From the NCBI GenBank assembly GCA_008360955.1, contig LUCM01007256.1, positions 69,941 to 133,940 on the forward strand: DNA of 64,000 nucleotides, read 5' to 3'. The position numbers and the translations under genes are program-made. Source of the stretch: Fasciolopsis buskii. Its lineage: Eukaryota > Platyhelminthes > Trematoda > Plagiorchiida > Fasciolidae. This document shows, in pieces, positions 1 through 10,799 of this stretch. The first letter of the stretch is position 1. The number at the start of each line of letters is the position of its first letter. Under the pieces are notes generated by a model. That model saw only the letters and a program-made list of their open reading frames with translations. It searched no databases and was not told the DNA's origin.

Positions 1-519
1 CTGAGATCGGTTGCTCGTTGTGTGCGTGTGCTTTGCACCTTCAAAGTGCAAAAGTGCTGTTATCGGACTTGGAACGACAAGCAGCGCCGAAATTGTGCTT
101 GAGAAGCGGAAGGAGGCAATCTAATTGATTGTAAGACTGTTTTCTCCATACACCCGGCTAAGGTAATGCATGTCGAACGATCCGGTTAGACGTGTCGGGC
201 GTGGAGGTAAAGGCACGCGGTATTGATATCCAAGGCTCGGCACTTACGCTGGACTGGAAGCACTAAGGCGTCGTCCTGATATTCAGCTGGGAGGTTGAAA
301 GGCCTTGTGGGAGTGCTCACAGTGCACTCATATTCTGTTCGTGAGACATGGGCTGTGTGTGGGATGTTCGGGCTCTGTTTGGAGGTTTTTTGAATCCAAT
401 CGAATGTCTTACGTAGTATGGATAGGGATGAATGGAGTGACCGGGTGATGTAATATACGAGTCAGGAAATCTAGTAACTATGGTGCCGACCTCAGACAAC
501 CCCCGACTTGGAGTACCAG

Positions 520-640
520 GAGTTTAACTCGTCAGGTCTCTACCCATTGACCTTCCAGGCATGATTGGATCTTCAGCTTGAGATGAACCATCCTGCATAG
601 CTCTTTGGATCATGGAGACACGCAAGCCGTCACACCACGT
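520..640 (+). repeat. Dispersed repeat A, copy 1
   Basis: A stretch containing the phrase CGTCAGGTCTCTACCCATTG, followed by a TTTGGATCATG block about 80 bases later, recurs with the same order and spacing at 9430-9545. The copies differ by many substitutions and small indels. It looks like an old untranslated part of a dispersed element, perhaps a LINE leader. No coding frame was seen. Confidence 0.5.
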
Positions 641-2557
641 CAAGTTGTGGTCGCATATCATTGCAATATTCATTATCAATTATGTCAATTTACCATTTCA
701 AAATCCATCCGTCATCTATACAAACAGCTAAATTAACAAAATAAAACAGCAACTAACATCGTCCTCCGTAAAACCTCCAAATACCGACCACCGGAGTGTA
801 CACACACCCGACACTAGCTGAAAGTAAAACGAGGGAACCAAACAGAAGAAAAACACTCAGAAAAACCACAACAAAATAAGAGAGTGAGAATGAGAATACA
901 ATATACAACCAGTGGTGCCTTATACGGACAACAAAATAGCCTATCCCAATCGTATGTACATCACATCTTACATACATCACAAAAAATGCAATTTGACAAA
1001 ACAGGTTGCTGACCGCAAGTTTTGGTCTCGTGTAGAATGGAGCCTAATCTGCGTTATATCGTGAACAACGAAAGTCCTATTCTTTTGTTGTTCGATCCGA
1101 GTTTTCCGTTACCCGTCGGGTTTTCTTGCATGTGCTCATTCTAGAACAGCGGACAAAAATGTCCGCCCTTGAACAGAGACCTTTCTACCGTCCTGGTTAT
1201 TTTCAACAACTATACACAAAACACAAACTTTCAACAGGGATGCTTTGTGCGAAAAGACACAAAAAATCTTCGTTATTATGTATCCTTAGAAAAAGCATGA
1301 CTGGAATGAATGAATTCTAACCCGAGTTTCTCGAATCCCATAATCAGAGCAATCGGATATATCATAAAAACTAATTTATATCGTTTTCTAAAACCCAACA
1401 CCGGTGTCAACCCGAGCAGTGAATAGTTTTAAAACAGCTAGCTTAACCATTTTAGCATCATAAAATGCACTTTAATTACTCTGTAATGGTTGAGTTAATA
1501 TATGCCTCCCGAAAGGAGTGATTAGATTTGTAAGTCGCAATATGATATCTGGAATATACACGAAGCACATCTACAACTGCTACACAGCTTCAAAAAGCAA
1601 TTCGTGATAGTAACCTTATCGTATCATGTTTAATATTAAGCACACTGTACAAAGTTATTCGGACTTTTGGTGGAGAGACAGATGTTCACGCCCCACAAAA
1701 CGTTTTCTTTCAGTTACCACAGCTTAAGCTGTCCTTGTCCGTACTGCTTGGAATTCCAAACTTTTGGAAGCGCACATTCCTGAGGTCCGAGAGGTCATGG
1801 GGACACCACTACCACCTACTCATGAAAGTTATTCGCAAAGCTCGGGAACGAGTTGTGCCACAAATTTTGATCTATCCGGAGAGATGCATATAAAAACGCT
1901 GTGGTACGTAGTCTCGTTTCGAACGCCCGTGTTCACCGATTTTGTCAAGCTAAAATAAACGAAATCTACAGGAACATCGACCATCGTACTTCTTCACCTT
2001 CGTGACCATCGTCTGAACTCTACAGTTGTTACCGCACCACGCAACAGAAATTTTCGAACCCAGGGGAATCTTGCTATTCGGCTACTTTTGTTTCCTTTAG
2101 AAATAACTTTCCTAAATAGACAATGAGAAATTTCATTACAAGCTGGAATTTCACATTTCTTGCAAAAAACCTTGTCAAAATTGTAAAATTTACCAGCGGA
2201 AACAGTCTCCAAGTTATCGCACAGTCATTTGGCTCCTAGACCACGAGTCGCAGCCACTGTGTGTTGAGGCCCCGGACTTGCTTATTATTTACGTCTGGTT
2301 CACATCTTTACCAACAGACTTTCTTTTCTTCGTTCAAGTAAGATGAAGACCTCGTTGGCGAAGTGTACGCTTCTAATAAGGTTGACATCACGTGAACTTG
2401 CAGCCCCGAAGTAGCAAATGAACTATGCTGACACGGCACTTACAAATGCGTATTTTCTTTAAAAAAATTACCATCGCACTGAAAATGTGAAAAGTAATTG
2501 AGAGACGGTTATCCCTCATTGTTCAGATTTATGCGCTGGCATCTTAGGCAACCTAAT

Positions 2558-2570
2558 TATTCTTGTTTCC
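2558..2570. repeat. Target-site duplication, left copy
   Basis: TATTCTTGTTTCC occurs at 2558-2570 and again at 2838-2850 with no mismatch. The two copies immediately flank the palindromic hammerhead element, as expected for staggered cleavage during retrotransposition. Confidence 0.85.
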
Positions 2571-2624
2571 ATGGAATAATTCACCATGTGATATCGTCGC
2601 TCAACTCACCATAAAGAAACCATG

Positions 2625-2681
2625 AAAGCACTGTACAGCTGTTTCATCCTTGTCAGGAATCATCAGCAGTGCATATCCACC
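2625..2681 (-). ncRNA. Type I hammerhead ribozyme motif, left arm (opposite strand)
   Basis: The minus strand repeats the right-arm motif: GCACTG (2672-2667), CTGATGA (2666-2660), GAAAC (2645-2641) and CAGTGC (2633-2628), with predicted cleavage next to position 2634. Stem II has loop GACA where the right arm has TACA. The same U-U mismatch at the base of stem II is present, so both arms came from one already altered source copy. Confidence 0.78.
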
Positions 2682-2699
2682 GCGCCCGAACTGGGACGG

Positions 2700-2757
2700 G
2701 GATATGCACTGCTGATGATTCCTTACAAGGATGAAACAGCTGTACAGTGCTTCCATG
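2700..2757 (+). ncRNA. Type I hammerhead ribozyme motif, right arm
   Basis: Stem I pairs GCACTG (2706-2711) with CAGTGC (2745-2750); GGA and TCC outside form a further helix with an internal loop between. The core is CTGATGA (2712-2718) and GAAA (2733-2736). Stem II closes with TCCT/AGGA and a four-base loop. Stem III is only A-U and C-G (2736-2737 with 2742-2743) with loop AGCT. The cleavage site would follow A2744 (a GUA triplet). Bases 2719 and 2732, which form a G-C pair in standard hammerheads, are both U here, so cleavage is probably weak or lost. Confidence 0.8.
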
Positions 2758-3844
2758 GTTTCTTTATGGTGAGTTGAGCGATGATATCACATGGTGAATT
2801 ATTTCATGTAAACATTCAATCTCCTACTACTAAAATATATTCTTGTTTCCTTAGGTCGCGATGGGAAAAGTTCTGAGATGTGTCGTGTTTCTCTCATTGG
2901 TTCGTTCAATGAAACATTCTTTCATCCTCAGTGCATGTGAGCAAACGTTATGCCGGCTGGGCAGTTTTTACTCCTTACTAAAATGGACACATTTCTACTG
3001 ATCTGTCTCCGTTACATGAATTTCAGCTCATCACGAAAGGTTTTTGTTTGCCCGAGTGCGAGTTATTTATCGGCTGCGGTTGATCTCAACCCGGGTAAGT
3101 GCGTACTGGACAATCAACAAGTCCCAGAACGAATTAGAATACAAATGACAATTTGCCTATTTCACGTTTGTACTATCAAAGTCAACCGCATCACATGAGT
3201 ATTCATTGAAATTGCAACCGTTTATGATTCTTTCTCATTCCATTGCACACATTGGAAACAAATCCCATGAAGCACATCGCAAACGTGCGAACCTCAGATT
3301 ATCTGGAACCATGCTCACAATAGTCCTACAGACTGGCGATGCCTGTGACGTTTCAGTGGTGGCTTAATACGTTAGGGGTACAAATCGGTCGCACGGGTGA
3401 ACCTTTGGCCGCGATCGCACAACAACTATGCTATTAATCGGAGGACCAACAAATGCTTTAGAATCGAGGTTTTGCTTCTAACTAGCTTCACTCAGAACAC
3501 CCAGACAAGCGCCAAGAGTGTACTGATAACAGCCGACGGCTGGCAACCAAGTAGGGCAGTACTCTACACATGGCTCGAGGGTATATATGCTATGGGTCAA
3601 GCTAAGAGGCAGCGACCTTGTGAGGTGATGCAAAGTTCAGTGACCATTCAAGTAAGAGGATTAAGGAGGAAAATTCGGTTAGACAACTGAGAAACAGATT
3701 AACCAGAAAATAAATTCTTTTAACAAAATAATTTGGCGTCCCCGTATTGTAACTAATTTTAGCCGTACCGTGAGTACCGGTTTTGTTTTTGGTCCAAAAC
3801 ATGCGAGCCACCGCTTCTCGAATTCGGACACCCTTTCCGATTAG

Positions 3845-3960
3845 TGCGTGATGGCCAGAAGGACTGAAACCTCATATTTCTTCAAGACCATTGAGACAAT
3901 GGACATCAAGAATGTAACAACCGGTGCTTGGACCATGCGGCATCATCTCTGAACTTGCGT
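3845..3960 (+). repeat. Dispersed repeat B, copy 1
   Basis: About 110 bases containing GATGGCCA, ATTTCTTCAAG and ACAACCGGTGCT resemble 52213-52325 in the same order. The 52-kb copy translates to a short frame with THHVTTG, reminiscent of the segment before the reverse transcriptase in gypsy elements. That origin is only a possibility. Confidence 0.4.
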
Positions 3961-3999
3961 GTAATGAAAACGTTCGATCTTCGAGAGATTAGTTTGATT

Positions 4000-5955
4000 T
4001 CAAATTCTGTGTCGCTGTTACCAAGGTTATCCTTTGATGATGCCTTGTGGAGGACACGGCAAGAAAATGGGTCACCATCTTCAAGCTAATTGATTGTGCC
4101 TTCCGGTCTAGAGGCTAACTGGACGATACCTTTTGGTTCGTACACAGTGGCTGTTGTTAGATTTTGCAAGTTCGCCTGCATTTCGGTCCCAAATTTAATA
4201 GAATGTGATATCTGAGCTTGGAATTCATTCTTTCACTATTTAGTGCAGGATGTCGTTTCTGTTGCAAGCAAAAGACCCAGAATCACCAAAATCTCCGTGA
4301 TTTTGAGACGCTTTTCCCCACGGATGCATCTTTCTTTCGGCAGACCGCATACTGGATTGTTGTAATTCTATGAACAAGAGGAGCGATGCTCAATCACCTT
4401 TAAGGTCTGCCAGGACATCGGTATAAACGAACCGAGATTGACATTGGACTTTGGGTACGCTTTCACAGAATAGGATAAACGCTGAGTGGAAGTGTTGAAG
4501 GGTTGAGTGAAGAATGTAACTGAAGGCAGCTGATTGCCAAAAATGTTGTTAAGCGTTCCTGTTGTTTCTATAACTGGTACACTAAGGATTTTTCTGACGG
4601 TTCATTTGCTCGTCGCAAACGATCACCTCATATCGGGCAGCGAATGAACAAAAGACCAGTAATGTTGGAAGTGAAGTAAGGGGTTAGCGCTAGAATGCGT
4701 GAGGTCATCTGACCGGCCGAGGTCATAGGTCAAGTTGTGATATTTGTATGACGTCACGGAGCATGACAAAAATTGACTCGGTTGAGTTCAGTTATGGTAT
4801 ATAGCTCAATCAAAATTTCGGATGGGGGTTATCTTGCTGGTCTCAGTGAGAGCTCCAGAAAATATCGAAATTGGGACTGGATTCCCATGAATTTTCTGTA
4901 TTTCATCCGGAAAACAGTATTGCACCAGCCGATGCTCTTACACTTTTTTGATTCCGAGCATGAAATGATCCAAATGAGGCCCAAATCAAATAAGTTCTGG
5001 GAAGATAAAGAAAACTTGTCCTAGTCAAGATTGATCTGACCGATTACATAATCCCTCCTATTCACGATTTTCTTCTTTTGTTTTCTCATTCGGTTTGGTG
5101 GTGTACCGCAATGACGTTATGGACGAGGGCTACCGGTCCCGAAAAATACAGGTAGTGCGCATGCAAATGTCTTATGCGTAATACACAGCACGCAGCTTCA
5201 AGAAGAAAGTGCGCAGTCAGTGATATGTCACTGTCATCGTGATTATACCCTCAAACGGAGGGTGAAAAAGGCGCTAGACTGCGAATGTTGCTTACACGAG
5301 TCAATTAGCATTCGGTAAATGGCTCCAGCACTTATGAGTCAATGGTACAATTTCTAAACGACATTACCACGTGTATGACCGTGAGACGGGCCGGAAAGCA
5401 CAGACAACCATGTGCACACTAGCCGAGTCGGGCAATCGATCAATACCACATGGATCTTGTGGCGTTCGATGCGAGTAAAACGATGTTCCATAAAAGCGCG
5501 TCTTGAGATCGAAGAAAGATCATGGGATAACCAAGTGACCATGTCAAAAAGATTACTTCTTAAAATAAGGCAGTGAGTGATGTATATCGTGGAACAGACA
5601 TTAGGCTGTATGCCTTTGTAATATTGCTAGTTTCTTAAATTGTAAAATACAAATTTTTATGGGGCATCTTGGCACACATTGCCAACGGTGCTGCTGTACA
5701 TACTGCATGACAAGAGGTATACGTGCATCGCCATAGACTAATCAAAAGTATCTAAGTCAGCCAAAAACAGAGTAGAAAGTTAAAACACTGTCAAATTCAC
5801 TCCTCCACCGATAGATAAAAATTAAATTTAGTGACAAGACCTTTCGCCAGAAACTGTAATATTTGAACTCGTAATTTGCAGACGGAATTCGACCAGCTAC
5901 ACTTACAAGTGGATATGAATTACGAGCAAGTACGGACTGGGCTTCTACCCAATCT
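4000..5955. other. Unassigned stretch
   Basis: No frame, splice chain or recognised repeat could be supported here. The longest open frames are about 80 codons and lack convincing splice sites or composition. Confidence 0.4.
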
Positions 5956-5959
5956 ACGC

Positions 5960-6235
5960 GAATGGAGTGAAAACGAAGACCACAGATGACCAGAAACAAG
6001 TTCGAGTTCTATTTACAATTCCTGGATTTATATACAAAATTGGAAATACCCCGATTGTTGGAATACGTTCCGTCCAGTTGCCTTCGCGGAATGTCCAGAT
6101 TTCACGACCACTTCTCGTCACGGTCCCCATTGGTTGGCTGTCTACGCAGGCCAGCGTGAAGCCCTATCGGACTGCATCACATGACTTGCGCATAAACTCA
6201 CCACAACCTTCCTCCCTCAAGAATTCTGCATCAGC
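5960..6235 (-). repeat. Possible LTR of the minus-strand gypsy relic
   Basis: Directly downstream (in minus orientation) of the integrase C-terminus there is a stretch with a TATATAAA box near 6035 and a GAAATCTGGACATTCCGCG block, as expected for the U3/R of an LTR. No second copy was found upstream of 10.8 kb, so the boundaries and even the identity are tentative. Confidence 0.3.
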
Positions 6236-6299
6236 TTGGCTTGCTTGCCGAACTAACTTCCGAATTGGTACGGCAACCGGTGACGTTGGCATAGACTGC

Positions 6300-7250
6300 A
6301 CCGGTCTTGGTTGTTAGTAGGTCGCGTGGATTCTCGTTCTCTGGCTGGCTGTCATCCACGTAGACATTGGGGACGCTTGATTCTCTGAGGTGGATCTGAC
6401 TGGGACACATTCGATGAAAATTTGTACCATTGAGACCAGTTATTTCAACCATTGACTGGTCCAATCGTCTTGTAATGACTCCACGATCTGGGCGGAGTTC
6501 ATTGCCACGAAAGTAGGTAACATCCATCGAATCAAGGCATCTCAATGGACATCCTAATTGCCTGGATCTGAATAGCACGACAGGACTTTCTCTTGTGGAT
6601 GCATGCGCCGCGTTGCTATATTGCAGGAAGAAATTTTCTATGAAGATCTCCTGGGATTGATAGATAACAGGACATTCTTCATCGATCGTACGAAGTTCTC
6701 CGCTGCACCAATCAAACACAGCTGACGTGGGGCTGTACGCAGATGTTGACATCCATTGCGATGGAGCCAACAGTTCAACTCAGTCGTACAAAACTGCGAC
6801 CTGTTGTCAGTGACAAGGACTTGCAGGAACCCCTTCGCAACTGAAACACTTCCTCGAGAAATGGATCACGAATGACGTAGTTGGCGAACTTGTCAGAAAC
6901 ACCTCGAGCCATTTGGAATAGGAATCCATCAGCACCAAAGCGTGATATGGACTCAAGAGTAGATCAAAGAAGTCTGCGTGGACACTCTGCCACGAAACGT
7001 AGCTTTCCGACCATGGATTCTAATTGTTTGGATGAGCATAGAGTTTGTGCAGACGCGCCTCACAGCTCTTCGCCGTTGTACGGATGTCCGCGCCCAATTC
7101 TGGTTACCAGCACATCTGTCGAGCCAATGACTGCTTCTCCACTTCAAATAGTCCATAAGCAATTCATCAAGAATTGCTCTGCGAAGATAAGGTGGGGTTA
7201 TCATTCGATCCATCGACACAGTCATGCTATCTGGTTGCATGCTGAGCTCT
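6300..7250 (-). pseudogene. Ty3/gypsy integrase relic
   Basis: On the minus strand, frames joined by frameshifts spell a gypsy integrase in order. A zinc-binding-like segment (YLRRAILDELLMDYLKWRSS near 7210-7150, then AKSCEARLHK near 7080) is followed by the catalytic core (WQSVHADFFDL near 6985, DSYSKWLEVF near 6920, VTDNRSQF near 6810, AAENFVRSMK near 6700). The C-terminal chromosome-binding region is RPDRGVITRRLDQSMVEITG (about 6490-6430). The integrase would join element cDNA to chromosomal target DNA in the nucleus. At least three frameshifts and several stops make it inactive. The LINE relic abuts its upstream side, and the RT fragment at 10.5-10.8 kb is probably the same element. Confidence 0.85.
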
Positions 7251-7309
7251 TTCCGATGTGTCCTAGGGCTTTCTGGATTGGCTTACATGCTCCCACCTTT
7301 CGCGAGCAC

Positions 7310-9170
7310 TAGGTAACTGATGGAGAATGAATCTCGTGAGAAGCATGCATGACATGTTTGCTAAGCTAATTTCCGCAAAGTTTCCACATGGAGAACTATT
7401 AGCTTTCTTTTAAGTCGGTACAAGTCCAAAACCACCCATTCTGATTAACTTCGTTTTGGACAGAGGATTGGCATTGTTTCCTTTGCAAACATAATTAGGA
7501 GGTCTATATTGAAATTCGGCTAACTAAGCTGTTTTGCAAAGTGCTCTACCCAAAGCTCCAGGAGGAGTTCCTGGGAGTAAATCATTGAGCCCTTGGACTG
7601 CTTAACCATAGTGTTCATATTTAGGGACTGTGGATCCGTATTCCTAATCTGTCGGTGAGAATCGAAATTATTACCGATAGCCGCAGTCTATCCCGGTTTC
7701 CTATATTCTCCCAGCCACCAATGCCCATGCATTTCCTCGTCAGCCGCCGCTTCAAGGAATTTGGTTTTTCAATGTACGTAGCATCTTGGGAACGGATCTG
7801 CGGGCACCCAACAGAACAACTGTAGCTGGGGTTAACTTTCGCTTCTGTGGTTGCCATGACACGGATTTCTGTGTCAGTTACAGTGGCGTGCAGGCCCTCT
7901 TTGATCTTCCTATAGTATTTGATTAGATTCTGGTCATTTCGTTACTACTGCAACTGCGTTGGGAGCTCCGAGCGTAACTGAGTTCAGCGATTATCGTCTA
8001 AAATCAGGTATACAAGACATACGGTTCCCTTGTTGGTCCGACCACAGACTGAGCACAAACAAAAGCGAGTATGGACCAAATCATGGTCTGAGGCTGCGGG
8101 TGCAGACCAACATGATCGAAAGTGTACAAATAGGTCACGCCACCGATAACCGATAGCAATGTGATCAATTTGAGTCCAACCCTGCGAAGGTGCGGGAGGC
8201 CAGGTGAGTCGATGTCGCTTTTATGGTATTATTTGATGTTCGTTAGAAACAGTTCGTGATCAAAACAAACTTGGATGAAGCAGTCACTGTCAGTGCGATT
8301 GGCTGGGATAGAAAATGGTTCTTCGATGCGTCGCTTTGTCTCCGCTAAGTGGAAAGTTGGACGTTAGAATCACCAATATCCGTTGAACGTACTCTTCAAA
8401 ATAATTCGGATAAGCTGCAATAGAACCCAGCTTTGGCCTCAGGAGAGCTGCAGTCATTGGGGCACATGTTCGTGTGACAAACAAACACCGGCGTTTCAAT
8501 CGGCTTTTATTCACACACACACAGAATCGTCCAACGAACTACACAGAAGACTTTGGACTGGGATTCAGTCTAACAATGCACTCTCGGCCAGGATGCTCAA
8601 GGCGATGTCAATTTCGGCATGGCCACGGGAGGTCGAAACCAGGTCACCTGAAGTTCGAGGATTCAAGCCAGAGGGTGAATCTGTATCCGGGCTATGAAGA
8701 ATGACGATGGAATTGGGATCTTGCATACACGGTTTGGAGACGCAGCCTACATATATTTCAAAAGTTTCATTATTTCTTACTGAGATAGTTTGTTGTCTTA
8801 CTTGTTTGAACGAGCGGACATTAAAGGCAGATAAATAAATTGCACACTGAAGTTTATCTAGCGGATTCCTATTGTATCTTGCCCTTCTACTAATGCTAAC
8901 ATCAGCTACATCTATATGATAGCATTTCTTTTTGGCGTCATATGTGGTCCTTACTTCGAAATAACCGAAGTTACTTAGCCTTTCTGTAGAAAGTCCGCTA
9001 GGGGTAGTTGGACAAGTGATATTTTGAGGCTGCTCACAGGGCCAAAGTTGTTTTCTTCGTGAAGCATATGTGGACCGTTTGATTCGTAGTCTGCCCTGCA
9101 AGGCAGTGGGTGGTTAGCCCCAAATGCAGAAGCATACTTATCACTGCCTACCCAAGTCGGAACATTAGGC
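7310..9170 (-). mobile_element. Flatworm-type non-LTR retrotransposon (LINE), decayed
   Basis: On the minus strand the frames read as an endonuclease-reverse transcriptase. The start of the apurinic-type endonuclease is YLSAFNVRSFKQVRQQ (about 8840-8790), with DPNSIVIL and TSGDLVSTSRGHAEIDIALS (about 8690-8590). The end of the endonuclease is GWTQIDHIAIGYRWR followed by a SDHDLV box (about 8190-8080). The linker to the RT reads AAIGNN, then MIYSQELLLELWVEHFAKQL (about 7690-7530), and a first RT block reads EISLANMSCMLLTRFI (about 7370-7330). Stops and frameshifts are frequent. RT catalytic motifs are missing because the copy ends where the gypsy integrase begins. Similar proteins are often annotated as craniofacial development protein 2-like. 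Confidence 0.85.
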
Positions 9171-9429
9171 ACGCCGGCTTTGAGTGTCCTGCTTGACGGC
9201 CGATGTATTTTAGAATTTATTTTGTCCGAACGCCGTACGAAGGTTTGCGGACCCAGCCTCTAGATGGACGAAGGACTAGGATTCTTAACCAAAGTGCTTT
9301 GTGCTTGTAAGAATCTGTTCACAAGGCAGCGGGATTGGTTGAGTTGAATCCCACAAGTTCGGAGCAGTCGCACTTCCACTTATTTCTATCGATTGATTTG
9401 TTGACTCAACTCCAACTCCAACCCACAGG

Positions 9430-9545
9430 ACTAAGGAACTAATTCGTCAGGCTCCTACCCATTGACGCGGCAGACATGACTTGATGTTTGTTTTGAGATT
9501 AGGTCCCTATACCAATATCTCTTTGGATCATGAAGGCAACCAGTT
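9430..9545 (+). repeat. Dispersed repeat A, copy 2
   Basis: Second copy of the repeat seen at 520-640; shared blocks are TAATTCGTCAGGCTCCTACC and TTTGGATCATGAAGG. It sits just outside the 5' side of the LINE relic (minus orientation), so it may be part of that element's leader. Confidence 0.45.
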
Positions 9546-9804
9546 CAAGATTCAAGTTCCATGGTGCAGTCTACCTGTAACAGGTGCAGCCACTAGATGC
9601 AAGAACTTTTTGTTTCTTCCTACCAGGAACTGTGATAATATCTGATAAGTCTGTGGGAGAGCAAATGATTGTTACGCAAATCTTGAAGCACATTTCTTTG
9701 TTAGCTTCAGATTTCATAACCTTACTTTAGGAATTTTGTTTTAAATCCTCCGTGAATTCCACCATCCTAGTTTTTAATTTTTCTACTGGGCATTAATTTG
9801 CCAC

Positions 9805-9986
9805 TCAGCTGGCGGTAGTTAAGCAGATAGGGTCTTGGCATTTGGGCAAGAAGGACGCGAGTTGGAATCCTCCCACCGCCGGTCAACTTCTCCACTTGGC
9901 AGCCTTCTGATGGCCTTGGCCTCCTTCCTGAAAGTAACGTGCAGTTGTTATTTCATTAATAAAGAAAGTGAAAGATAAAAGATGAA
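9805..9986 (+). mobile_element. tRNA-derived SINE, copy 1
   Basis: A tRNA-like head (GGCGGTAG at the start, a degenerate B box GTTGGAATCC at 9861-9870, then CCACCGCC) is followed by a conserved body CCGGTCAACTT...CACTTGGCAGCC...CTTCCTGAAAG and a tail of AATAAAGAAAG and AAAGATAAAAGATGAA. The other copies are at 25307, 41575 and 42590. Internal A and B boxes would direct RNA polymerase III, and mobilisation would need a LINE in trans. Confidence 0.8.
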
Positions 9987-10483
9987 GGATGTCAATGTTC
10001 AAAACAGTTTATTGATTTTTGAAAAGGATTTAGTGGGTTACGAAACCGGTGTTTTATTATCAGTCTCTCATCAAAATTCCTTGAATATGATATGTGCATT
10101 ATCACACAAAAACATCAACTTTTGTATAAGGCTGGAAGTGGTCTATGGGCATATCTCGTTATACAGTGCTGTAAAGCCTTGCTGAGACCAGCAACTCAAG
10201 AACGAACAATCATAACCACGGCCACCCACGGCCGAGAAAGGCAAATACGCTGCGATTCCTATTGGTTCAGATATGTTTCGCCGATAATGTAGTTATCTAA
10301 CTATTGTATATGCGAATAACGTGTAAATATGCCCTGAAGTGGTTTACGCTTCAGACCTTCCTTTTTATATATGTGTAATTCGGGTTTGGGACCATACCAT
10401 TACGTGTCATCAATTCTAGATCTTGGCTTATTACACCCGATCACAATCGTTCCCGCTACCGCAGGTTCCCGTGTCACCACAAG

Positions 10484-10770
10484 TTAGCAGGATGCATACG
10501 TCAATTTAAGCCATCGGTCCTGAGAAGTCGCGTGGACAACTAAGTCATCCAAGTACACAGAACGTCTGTGAGGAAATATTCCCCCTTTCCCCCGCGGGAC
10601 TAAATGCATGAGCCGCTGGAAGGTGGCTAGAGCTTTGGTGAAGCTGAACGGCTTAATCTGGAACTCACGTAGGCCCCAAGGAACAACAAAAGTCGTTTTG
10701 CAGCCATTATCTTGATTTGAATACACTTGCCAATAGCCCGACGTTAAATCGATTGCACTAAATTAACAGA
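10484..10770 (-). pseudogene. Ty3/gypsy reverse transcriptase fragment
   Basis: The minus strand reads SAIDLTSGYWQVYSNQ (about 10765-10715), then KTTFVVPWGLREFQIKPFS, ALATFQRLMH and VYLDDLVVHA (about 10550-10520), which are consecutive RT palm and fingers motifs of gypsy elements. The catalytic box is YLDD. The flanks are lost on both sides. Its strand and order fit the integrase at 6.3-7.25 kb, with the LINE and SINE inserted between. The protein would copy element RNA into DNA, but this copy is dead. Confidence 0.82.
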
Positions 10771-10799
10771 AACTGCCGAGGGAGCCTAATGTTTGATTT

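Larger units (their letters stand above)
2571..2837 (+). mobile_element. Palindromic hammerhead-ribozyme retroelement, complete insertion
   Basis: A 267-bp insertion bounded by a perfect 13-bp direct repeat TATTCTTGTTTCC (2558-2570 and 2838-2850). It is a near-perfect palindrome: the arm at about 2577-2680 is the reverse complement of the arm at about 2697-2806, around a short centre near 2680-2700. The right arm runs about 28 bases further and ends in TCCTACTACTAAAATA, a terminus shared by the copies near 24250 and 62465. Each arm carries one hammerhead motif reading outward from the centre. Minimal-stem-III type I hammerheads are known from Penelope-like retroelements; assignment to that group is inference, since no reverse transcriptase or GIY-YIG frame was found here. 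Confidence 0.85.

Noticed and set aside
2571..2837. A DNA transposon (MITE) with long terminal inverted repeats
   Set aside because: The inverted arms would fit, but the ends are asymmetric. Other copies are 5'-truncated or single-armed with long variable duplications (12-14 bp), and hammerhead motifs are present. Together these point to retrotransposition.
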